From CAKOTZ01 sp964489885 (GTDB taxonomy: Bacteria > Bacillota > Clostridia > TANB77 > CAG-508), in the NCBI GenBank assembly GCA_964489885.1, contig CAZAZX010000007.1, positions 1 through 64,000 of the forward strand: a stretch of DNA of 64,000 nucleotides, written 5' to 3'. The position numbers were made by a program, and so were the translations under genes. This document shows positions 55,707 through 62,485 of this stretch, one piece after another. Each line of letters opens with the position of its first letter. Within the stretch, counting starts at the first letter, position 1. The notes under the pieces were generated by a model, which was given only the letters and a program-made list of their open reading frames with translations, ran no database searches and was not told the origin of the DNA.

Positions 55707-56567
55707 TCAAATATTTTCTAGCCATTCTTTTATTTTTTCTCCATCCTTGTATCCTTTTTCATATAGTTTCTGTAGCTTTGCTTTATCTTTAGTAAGTGTT
55801 CCCATTCCACATATATCATCAGGTGCAATAAGCAATACCTTCCCTTGTGGTTCTAAGTCATTTATTATTTCTTCTAATTCACTATTATATAATGTTGGTC
55901 TATTATATAAAGCTTTAACAAATTCAGGATATTTGTTCTGTAATTTTTTATAACTTTTTGAATCTCTTCCTAGAGTTCTTCTAAAATCTCTTGGTCTTGT
56001 CAATACGACAATAACCCTAGTACAACCATCACCAAATGCCTTTTTATATGGTATAGGATCAACAACACCACCATCATAGTATTCAACTCCATTAAATGTA
56101 TAAGGCTTACAAACAATTGGTATACAAGAAGATGCACATAAAAAGCCATAATTATTTTTCTTAAAATCTTTTTTATAAATATAATCTGCTTTACCAGTTT
56201 TGGCATTGCCCATTTGTACTACCATTTCTTGTTCAGACTTAATGGCTTTATCAAAATCCCATGGATTTTTTCCACCTTCATTTGAAAGTGTACCATATAT
56301 ATAATCCAAATCCACAAATGAACCTTTTGTTATTAAGTTCAATATACTCATATATTTTCTATCAGAACTATACTCTTGGAAAAAAACCTTATTTCTCCCT
56401 TTTTGTCTTGATATGTATGATGCCACATTTGCACTTCCAGCAGAAATTCCTAAGCAATATGGAATATGTATATCATTGTCCAATAAATAATCAAAAATTC
56501 CTGCAGGATAAATCCCTCTTAGACCTCCTCCTACATCTATGATTCCTATCTTTTCTTTAAATTCCAT
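55707..56567 (-). CDS. Patatin-like phospholipase
   Basis: About 286 residues from ATG 56567 (AGGAGG upstream). The oxyanion loop is GGGLRGIYPAG, the nucleophile GISAGS near residue 42, and the dyad Asp is in DGGVVDP near 165. The family is bacterial patatin (RssA/YlaK type), hydrolysing acyl lipids. Substrate unknown. There is no signal peptide. Confidence 0.9.
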   Translation of the reverse strand: MEFKEKIGIIDVGGGLRGIYPAGIFDYLLDNDIHIPYCLGISAGSANVASYISRQKGRNKVFFQEYSSDRKYMSILNLITKGSFVDLDYIYGTLSNEGGKNPWDFDKAIKSEQEMVVQMGNAKTGKADYIYKKDFKKNNYGFLCASSCIPIVCKPYTFNGVEYYDGGVVDPIPYKKAFGDGCTRVIVVLTRPRDFRRTLGRDSKSYKKLQNKYPEFVKALYNRPTLYNSELEEIINDLEPQGKVLLIAPDDICGMGTLTKDKAKLQKLYEKGYKDGEKIKEWLENI

Positions 56568-56602
56568 ATTCCATTTCCTCCTCACTACATACCGTTAATA
56601 TA

Positions 56603-56680
56603 TTTTATTGCGAAAGCAACAAGGTTCTGGGGTACCCACCCACAGCTTTAGCTGTGTTGGTGGGTCGGGTTCTTGTCAAT
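56603..56680. repeat. Hairpin repeat, family C, best copy
   Basis: It starts TTTTATTGCGAAAGCAACAA, then GGTTCTGGGGT, then a hairpin ACCCACCCACAGC, loop, GCTGTGTTGGTGGGT, then CGGGTTCTTGTC. Parts recur at 31537 (minus strand), 46142-46172 (AGCAACAAGGTTCTGG, GTGGGTCAGGTTT) and, more weakly, 20094 and 61674. It lies in the gap upstream of the patatin gene. Confidence 0.5.
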
Positions 56681-56697
56681 CAAAATAGAAAATAAAT

Positions 56698-56826
56698 TTA
56701 ATTTTCTTCTTCTTTTAATATATTTTCTGCTCTTGAGCAAGCAGGACAATCGCAATATTTTGCTCCTTTTGCTTTTATTTCTTCTGCGTGTTTTAACATA
56801 TTTTTAGCTGATGCTTTTACTATCAT
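56698..56826 (-). CDS. Very small CxCPxC protein
   Basis: About 42 residues, MIVKASAKNMLKHAEEIKA, then KYCDCPACSRAENIL. Three cysteines in CDCPAC could bind metal. A longer in-frame ORF extends upstream, but that part lies inside MITE copy 3 and is not native. The binding site before ATG 56826 is weak. Function unknown. Confidence 0.5.
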   Translation of the reverse strand: MIVKASAKNMLKHAEEIKAKGAKYCDCPACSRAENILKEEEN

Positions 56827-56888
56827 TTTTACATTAAATATCTTAACAAAATAAGTTTTAAAAATCAAGCAAAAATAATTTTTCAATA

Positions 56889-56998
56889 TGGACAAGGGGA
56901 CGGTTCTCTTGTCCACAAATATTACAGAAAGAAACATAGCTTTTTTGCACATTTAATTATGAATAAAAAAGTGGACAAGAGAACCGTCCCCTTGTCCA
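56889..56998. mobile_element. MITE-like hairpin repeat, family A, full copy 3
   Basis: About 110 bp, nearly identical to the copy at 54422-54531. It separates the CDCPAC gene from the SASP gene. Confidence 0.85.
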
Positions 56999-57005
56999 TT
57001 ATTAC

Positions 57006-57212
57006 TTATCTACCAATCATTTGGTTTTCAGCCTGTTGAATCATTTTCTTAACCATTGTTCCACCTATTTTACCTGCATCTTTTGCTGAAATATCTCCAT
57101 TGTATCCATCTTTTAAGCTAACTCCAACTTCACTAGCTACTTCGTATTTGAATCTGTCTAAAGAATCCATAGCTTCTGGAACTAATTTTTTGTTTGAATT
57201 TTTGTTTGCCAT
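57006..57212 (-). CDS. Alpha/beta-type small acid-soluble spore protein
   Basis: 68 residues from ATG 57212 (GGAGGTGAA upstream). SASP signatures are LVPEAMDSLDRFKYEVASE (containing the germination-protease site region) and DAGKIGGTMVKKMIQQAE. The protein coats spore DNA in the A-form, protecting it from UV. It shows this organism makes spores. Confidence 0.94.
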   Translation of the reverse strand: MANKNSNKKLVPEAMDSLDRFKYEVASEVGVSLKDGYNGDISAKDAGKIGGTMVKKMIQQAENQMIGR

Positions 57213-57404
57213 TTTAAAATTCACCTCCGAAAATTTTATAACTTTTATATTTTATATATCGAAAAAACTAAAATATGTTTTTTCAATATATATGTTGCTC
57301 GAAATAAAAAAAATTAAACTAACAATTTTTGTTAAATTTTTAAAACTTGACCTAATTTAAAAAATATGCAATAATACTTTATACTACTATTTTACATAAA
57401 TGAG

Positions 57405-57962
57405 GTGATTAATATTTTATTAGCATTTGCAGGTATAACTGGAATTGGCAAATCTTATTACAAAGATAAAGTTTGCGAAAAATTAAATTTTTCAAAAATA
57501 AAAATAGTTACAACACGTGCTCCTAGAATTGGAGAATTAAATAATAAAGATAAAATATTTGTAACCGAAGAACAACTAGATAAAATGACAAAAGAAAACA
57601 AAATTGCGTATCAATTTGAATTACTTGGTGTAAAATATGCTTATAAAAAAGTTGATTTATTTTCAAGTAAAAATACTGTTTTTGAAATGCATTATAATAC
57701 AATATACGATTTTAAAAAAATTTGTCCAAATTTATTTAGCATATATCTATTGCCAACTGATCTAAATAAAGCAAAACAAAAATTAATTGAAAGAAGGCTA
57801 AATGCAGAAACTGAAAAAGCAAGACTGCTTGAAATAGATGAACATTATAATAGAATAAAAAAAGATAAAGATCTAATTCGTATGTTTGACTATGTTTTAT
57901 ATAATAATTATGATAAAGAATCAGAAGAAAAGGTAGTTAATTTAGTAAAAGAAAATCTATAA
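57405..57962 (+). CDS. Guanylate-kinase-like P-loop protein
   Basis: About 183-186 residues. A P-loop, AGITGIGKSYYKDKV, lies at the N-terminus. TTRAPRIGELNNKDKIFV resembles the GMP-binding region of guanylate kinases, but the rest is divergent. No ATG exists at the start. The GTG at 57405 overlaps the only binding site (GAGGTG), so an ATT at 57414, six bases after that site, is a credible rare start. It lies 31 bases before the phosphotransferase gene. Confidence 0.75.
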   Translation: MINILLAFAGITGIGKSYYKDKVCEKLNFSKIKIVTTRAPRIGELNNKDKIFVTEEQLDKMTKENKIAYQFELLGVKYAYKKVDLFSSKNTVFEMHYNTIYDFKKICPNLFSIYLLPTDLNKAKQKLIERRLNAETEKARLLEIDEHYNRIKKDKDLIRMFDYVLYNNYDKESEEKVVNLVKENL

Positions 57963-57993
57963 TATTAAAGTTCCAGAAAGGAATGAACTAATA

Positions 57994-58821
57994 ATGCAAA
58001 AATACTTTTCTTTAAATGAAAATTTCGATGATATAATAAAAAATACACTTAAAAATAAGCAAATAAAATTAATAAAACCAGTAACAACAGGATGGACAAA
58101 TATCGTTTTTGAAGTTGAAACAAATGATGGAAGTTATTTTTTTAGATTTCCAAGAGATGATTTTTGGATTAGAACAATTGTTAAAGATTGCGAATTTTCA
58201 AATTATATCTATAGAAAAACTTCATATAATACAGTTTTACTTAAGCAATTTTCAAATAATAATAGAGCTTTTAGTGTGCATAAAAAAATTGAAGGCACTG
58301 CCTTAACCACAAAAATGAACAAATTAACACCTAATGAAATACAAAGTGTATCTTACGAAATTGCTGATTTTATGGTTCAATTACATAATATTAAATTTAA
58401 TGAAAATGATATATTTAAAGTAAATAATATTGGTTTAAATTTAGTTGATTTTTTAAATGAATTAGTTGAAAAGCACTTATCTCAAAAAGATAAAGTTTTT
58501 TGGAAATATAATGAATTTAAAAAAAAGGATTCGTCATGTCTTGTGCATGGTGACTTAAATCCAGGGAACATTATTTTAGATAATAAAAATCATATTTCTG
58601 CTATAATTGACTTCGGTTTTGCAGGTTATGGTAATAAATATTTTGATATTGCTAGAATAATTGGTAGATTGCCAAAAGAATACAAAGAAGAAATAATTAA
58701 ATCGTATGAAAATATAACAAATGAAAAACTCGACCTAAACAACCTAGATACAGAAATTGAAATTTGGGATAGTATTGATAATGGTTATAAAAATTATATG
58801 CACTCTGTTGGAATATGTTAA
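57994..58821 (+). CDS. Aminoglycoside/choline-type phosphotransferase
   Basis: 275 residues with AGAAAGGA upstream. The APH fold shows the N-lobe TGWTNIVFEVETNDG, the catalytic loop LVHGDLNPGNIIL near residue 185 and the metal motif IIDFGFAGYG near 205. Substrate unknown; chromosomal members phosphorylate sugars, choline or drugs. Confidence 0.85.
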   Translation: MQKYFSLNENFDDIIKNTLKNKQIKLIKPVTTGWTNIVFEVETNDGSYFFRFPRDDFWIRTIVKDCEFSNYIYRKTSYNTVLLKQFSNNNRAFSVHKKIEGTALTTKMNKLTPNEIQSVSYEIADFMVQLHNIKFNENDIFKVNNIGLNLVDFLNELVEKHLSQKDKVFWKYNEFKKKDSSCLVHGDLNPGNIILDNKNHISAIIDFGFAGYGNKYFDIARIIGRLPKEYKEEIIKSYENITNEKLDLNNLDTEIEIWDSIDNGYKNYMHSVGIC

Positions 58822-58874
58822 ATTTTTCTTGACAAATGTCAATTCAGGTGTTATTATATTTGTGTTAGTCAAAT

Positions 58875-58958
58875 GCGGATGTGGCGAAACTGGCAGACGC
58901 GCTAGACTTAGGATCTAGTGTCTTTGACGTGGGGGTTCAAGTCCTCTCATCCGCACCA
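58875..58958 (+). tRNA. tRNA-Leu (UAG)
   Basis: A class II tRNA with acceptor GCGGATG/CATCCGC, a long variable arm and encoded CCA. The anticodon arm CTAGACTTAGGATCTAG gives TAG. A TTGACA-like box (about 58830) and a TATAAT-like box (about 58853) precede it. Confidence 0.93.
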
Positions 58959-59013
58959 ATGAGTAAGTAAAATCAATAGTCATAATTAATAAACTTATAG
59001 GAGGTGCTTTTAA

Positions 59014-59211
59014 ATGGCAAAATGCGAAATCTGTGATAAATCCGTTAATTTTGGTAATAAATTGAGCATTGCTCGTTCTCATATTAGTAATAGAGCAAAA
59101 AGAACTTGGAAGCCTAATTTAAGAAGAGTTAATGTTAATGTTAATGGAGAACATAAAAGAATGTATGTATGTACAAAATGCTTACGTTCAGGAAAAGTTG
59201 AAAGAGTATAG
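59014..59211 (+). CDS. rpmB: Large ribosomal subunit protein L28 (bL28)
   Basis: 65 residues with GGAGGTG upstream. MAKCEICDKSVNFGNKLS and KRTWKPNLRRV are the L28 signature; cysteines in CEIC and CTKC suggest the zinc-binding form. It faces spoVM, a neighbourhood also found in Bacillus. Confidence 0.96.
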   Translation: MAKCEICDKSVNFGNKLSIARSHISNRAKRTWKPNLRRVNVNVNGEHKRMYVCTKCLRSGKVERV

Positions 59212-59215
59212 TTTT

Positions 59216-59248
59216 AAAAGCAAAGCTAATTTAAAGCTTTGCTTTTTC
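59216..59248. terminator. Terminator between rpmB and spoVM
   Basis: AAAGCAAAGCT pairs with AGCTTTGCTTT around a short loop, with a T-run on the plus strand. It serves rpmB and probably the convergent spoVM. Confidence 0.85.
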
Positions 59249-59255
59249 CTATGTA

Positions 59256-59330
59256 TTAGTTTTTAATTCCAAAGATTAATTTTACAAATCCCCTTAAAAA
59301 TTTGGGGACTTTTTTTACAACTATTTTCAT
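59256..59330 (-). CDS. spoVM: SpoVM-like spore coat anchoring peptide
   Basis: A 24-residue ORF: MKIVVKKVPKFLRGFV, then KLIFGIKN. It matches the SpoVM pattern of a short amphipathic helix with a conserved Pro-Lys-Phe/Ala-Leu turn, which marks the curved forespore membrane for SpoIVA. B. subtilis SpoVM is 26 residues and its gene is also next to rpmB. The binding site (AAAGGG) is about 14 bases upstream, a little far. Size, motif and neighbours agree. Confidence 0.8.
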   Translation of the reverse strand: MKIVVKKVPKFLRGFVKLIFGIKN

Positions 59331-59354
59331 TTAACTTTTCATCCCTTTCTTAAA

Positions 59355-59507
59355 TTAGCCACTTGCAAGCCATGCTAAACCCAAGATACAAACAGCTATA
59401 CCAATAATTAATAGCCACCATTTAAGAGGAAGCAATAATACTAATAAAATGCCTATTCCAAATCCAATTAAGCAAACACCAATAGTTTTTTTTAATAAGC
59501 ACAACAT
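59355..59507 (-). CDS. Small two-helix membrane protein
   Basis: A 50-residue ORF: MLCLLKKTIGVCLIGFG, two hydrophobic helices separated by PLKWW, ending LAWLASG. AAAGGAGG lies 10 bases before the ATG. The layout (small hydrophobic protein just upstream of spoVM on the same strand) suggests co-expression. No family is certain. Confidence 0.65.
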   Translation of the reverse strand: MLCLLKKTIGVCLIGFGIGILLVLLLPLKWWLLIIGIAVCILGLAWLASG

Positions 59508-59580
59508 ACTTTATTACCTCCTTTTCAATATAATATTAAAAATTTTACAAAATGTTACAAATTTGAAAGGAATCAGAAAT

Positions 59581-60223
59581 ATGAAATTTAATAAAAAAAA
59601 TATTCCAGAATTAATTGAATTACTAAAAAAAGAATACACAGATGCAAAATGCAGTCTTGATTTTGATACAGCTTTTCATCTTTTAGTTGCTGTAGCATTG
59701 TCTGCGCAATGCACAGATGAAAGAGTTAATAAAACTACTCCTTCACTTTTTAGTGTATATAGCACTCCTGAAGATTTTGCAAATGCAAAAATTGAAAAAC
59801 TTGAAGAATTGATTCGTCCATGTGGATTTTATAAAGTTAAATCTAAAAATTTAATTGCGTGTGGGAAAATGTTAGTAGAAAAATATAATTCTAAAGTTCC
59901 AAATGATATGGATTCATTAACAAAATTACCTGGTATTGGTAGAAAATCTGCAAATGTCATTATGCTTAATGCCTATAATAATCCTGTACGGAATAGCAGT
60001 TGACACACATGCCAAAAGAATATCAAACAGAATTGGTCTTAGTAACGAAACTGATCCATTAAAAGTTGAACAAGATTTATTAAAAATTATAGACAAAAAA
60101 TATTGGGCAGATATAAATCATCTATTTGTATATCACGGAAGAAAATATTGCACAGCAAGAAAACCTAAATGTGAAGAATGTCCTATTCGTGATTTATGCC
60201 AAAAAAATATGAATTTTTTGTAA
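59581..60223 (+). CDS. nth: Endonuclease III, read through a +1 shift at an in-frame CGG
   Basis: About 213 residues after correction. It is a DNA glycosylase/AP lyase for oxidised pyrimidines. LPGIGRKSANVIMLNAYNNPV (helix-hairpin-helix) is followed by CGGA at 59989-59992. In frame, CGG would lead to a stop 4 codons later. Dropping its C continues as G-IAVDTHAKRISNRIGL, with the catalytic Asp in VDTH. The 4Fe-4S cysteines (YCTARKPKCEECPIRDLC, spacing 6-2-5) and the stop at 60221 follow. The gene is otherwise perfect, with AAAGGAATC before ATG 59581. Confidence 0.88.
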
Positions 60224-60291
60224 TATCAATTGACAAATTCTTCTTAAAGCTATATATTAAATACATTAAAATATATAGGAGGAGAATACAT

Positions 60292-61599
60292 ATGTTAAAC
60301 AAAAAATTTAAGGTATTTCTTTCAGTTTTTACAGTTTTAACATTAATGAGTACTATGTGTTTTGCTACAGAAGCAAATGTTGAAACATCAAATGCTGAAG
60401 TAACAAACGTTGAAACAACAGATAATTCAGCAGATGAAACAACAACTACTTCTACTGAAAATACTGCAACAAATGAAACTGATACAACTGAAGGAACAAA
60501 TGAAGCTACAGATGCTCAAGAAGATGAAAATACCTCAACATCAACAGCTACAACTGCAGATTCAACAGCAACTCCACAGACAAAAGATGGCGATATTTAT
60601 CAATCTGGAAAAGACATCACAATATCAGATGCTATCAATGGAAATGTTTTTGTTACAGCAGACAGCTTAACTGTTACAGGTCAAATTGGTGGTGATTTAT
60701 TTGTTATGGCAAATAAGGTTAACCTAGATGGCGCTCAGATTTATGGTAACGTATTTGCTATGGCAAAGGAAATAACTGTCAATGGTCTAATTTATGATTT
60801 ATATGGTACGTGTGAAACATTAACTGTACCATATAATGGAACAGTTTACAGAGATTTACATGTTATGTGTAAAAATGCTTCATTAGATGGAGTAGTTGGT
60901 GGAAATGTAAACATTAAAGTTGGTGGAAAATTTGAATTAAAAGATGATTGTATTATTTACAAAAATCTAAACTACACATCTGGCAATGAAATTGAAATTA
61001 AAGATGGTTTAGTTCAAGGTGATGTTAATTATTCAAAATCAGTTGATGTAATATTATCTTTGATAATTTCTTTATTATTTGTACTTGTTGTATGGTTAGT
61101 TATGGTTAGACTTGCTCCAGAATTTAGCAATAAAGTTGTTACTGCTGGAAAGCAAAGACCATTTGCTTCACTATTATTTGGATTAATAGGAATTATCTTA
61201 ATTCCTTTACTAGCTTTTCTATTACTATTGACAAGAGTTGGATTTGTATTATCATATCTACTAATATTAATTTATTTATTGGCAATTTCACTTTCTATAG
61301 TAATAACAATTACTGTTTTAGCTGACATTCTTGCTAGTAAAGTTAAATCACTTTCTAAATTCAATAATTTGTTGGCTATAATAATAGTAACTATTGTATT
61401 GTGGGCATTGTTATTTGTTTTGTGGTTTATTCCTTATGCACATATTGCTCAATGGATTATTACGATTATTGTTTGGTTAATTACGATTATTTTCTGCTTA
61501 TCAGCTATATACGGATTTGGAATATTTATACTTTCTGTATTAAATAAAGCTAATAAGTCTGTAAAAAAAGAAGTAAAAAAAGAAGCAAAGAAAGAATAA
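60292..61599 (+). CDS. Secreted bactofilin-like domain plus membrane helices
   Basis: 435 residues from ATG 60292 (GGAGGAG upstream). A signal peptide ends near MCFA. A Thr/Glu/Asn-rich low-complexity linker (about 25-100) follows. Then a bactofilin-like beta helix (about 105-240; repeats such as AINGNVFVTADSLTVTG, GGDLFVMANKVNLDG). Then five membrane helices and a lysine-rich tail. Polymer-forming domains of this kind act as scaffolds; here it would lie outside the membrane. Confidence 0.8.
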   Translation: MLNKKFKVFLSVFTVLTLMSTMCFATEANVETSNAEVTNVETTDNSADETTTTSTENTATNETDTTEGTNEATDAQEDENTSTSTATTADSTATPQTKDGDIYQSGKDITISDAINGNVFVTADSLTVTGQIGGDLFVMANKVNLDGAQIYGNVFAMAKEITVNGLIYDLYGTCETLTVPYNGTVYRDLHVMCKNASLDGVVGGNVNIKVGGKFELKDDCIIYKNLNYTSGNEIEIKDGLVQGDVNYSKSVDVILSLIISLLFVLVVWLVMVRLAPEFSNKVVTAGKQRPFASLLFGLIGIILIPLLAFLLLLTRVGFVLSYLLILIYLLAISLSIVITITVLADILASKVKSLSKFNNLLAIIIVTIVLWALLFVLWFIPYAHIAQWIITIIVWLITIIFCLSAIYGFGIFILSVLNKANKSVKKEVKKEAKKE

Positions 61600-61615
61600 A
61601 AACACAAAGAAAATA

Positions 61616-61657
61616 AAAAAATAATTGGTTCATAAATCTTGAACCAATTATTTTTTT
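61616..61657. terminator. Terminator of the bactofilin-like gene
   Basis: AATAATTGGTTCA pairs with TGAACCAATTATT (short loop), followed by a T-run. Confidence 0.85.
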
Positions 61658-61722
61658 ATGATGAAATAATATTTTGAACCTAACGAACGGTTTTAGTCGT
61701 GTAGGCTTGTATCAATTTCTTA

Positions 61723-62382
61723 TTATTCCTTTAATTTGCTAATTATTTGCTTATAATCATCTGAATTTATTATAGCTGTTCCACATACTGCAATGTCAAT
61801 TCCTGCATTTTTTAATAGTCCAATATTATCTAACTTTATCCCCCCATCTGCTTCTATATAAAAATCCAAATTATTTTCATTTCTATATTTACTTAATTTA
61901 TGTATTTTTTCTATTGTAGCTGGTATAAGACTTTGACCTCCTTTTCCAGGCTCAACAGTCATAACTAATACTAAATGTATATAGTCTAATAGAGAATATA
62001 TTTTTTCTATATCTGTTTCAGGTTTAATTGCTATACCAACTTTTATTCCATTACTTTTAATATAACTTAAAATTTCTTTCAAATGATTAACATCTTCAAA
62101 TGCTTCATAATGAATTGTTATAAAGCATGGATTTACTGATAAGTATTCGTCAATATATTTTTTTGTATCTTTAACCATTAAATGAATGTCTAAGGGGGTA
62201 TTAATTATATTACTTAAATTTTCAGAATATTCTAACATTTTCATTGTTGTATTATCATTTACAAATATTCCATCCATAACATCGATATGAAAATAGTCTG
62301 TTTTTGCAGCCTCCAAATTATAAAAAGTTTTTAGTGAATCTTCATTATTAATATTTAAAATTGATGTAGCTATTTCAATCAC
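61723..62382 (-). CDS. rpe: Ribulose-phosphate 3-epimerase
   Basis: About 219 residues. The TIM barrel shows FHIDVMDGIFVNDNT, LDIHLMVKD, TIHYEAFED, VMTVEPGKGGQ and IEADGGIKLDN. It interconverts ribulose- and xylulose-5-phosphate. The start is most likely the GTG at 62382, with GGAG 9 bases upstream; an ATG at 62391 abuts that site and a TTG at 62397 precedes it. It follows pknB, as in Bacillus, but rsgA is missing between them. Confidence 0.92.
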   Translation of the reverse strand: MIEIATSILNINNEDSLKTFYNLEAAKTDYFHIDVMDGIFVNDNTTMKMLEYSENLSNIINTPLDIHLMVKDTKKYIDEYLSVNPCFITIHYEAFEDVNHLKEILSYIKSNGIKVGIAIKPETDIEKIYSLLDYIHLVLVMTVEPGKGGQSLIPATIEKIHKLSKYRNENNLDFYIEADGGIKLDNIGLLKNAGIDIAVCGTAIINSDDYKQIISKLKE

Positions 62383-62485
62383 TTTAATCATCTCCAATTT
62401 ATCTAAATTAAAAATTAAGACGGTATTTTTTCTATATCCACTTTTTTGTGGAATAGAGAAATCAACCGCCCATTTTATTTATTAA

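Noticed and set aside
56698..56952. An 84-residue ORF including residues read from MITE copy 3
   Set aside because: The N-terminal half lies in the repeat and has no homology or binding site; only the 42-residue C-terminal part looks native.
1405..59992. CGG reassigned as an ordinary triplet to another amino acid
   Set aside because: Reassignment would keep the frame. At all eight sites the frame changes by +1 and the following sequence makes sense only one base later.
1405..59992. Ordinary homopolymer sequencing errors as the cause of the frameshifts
   Set aside because: The breaks are not at long A/T runs, which are plentiful here and intact. They occur only at in-frame CGG. A systematic error at a methylated motif cannot be excluded from sequence alone.
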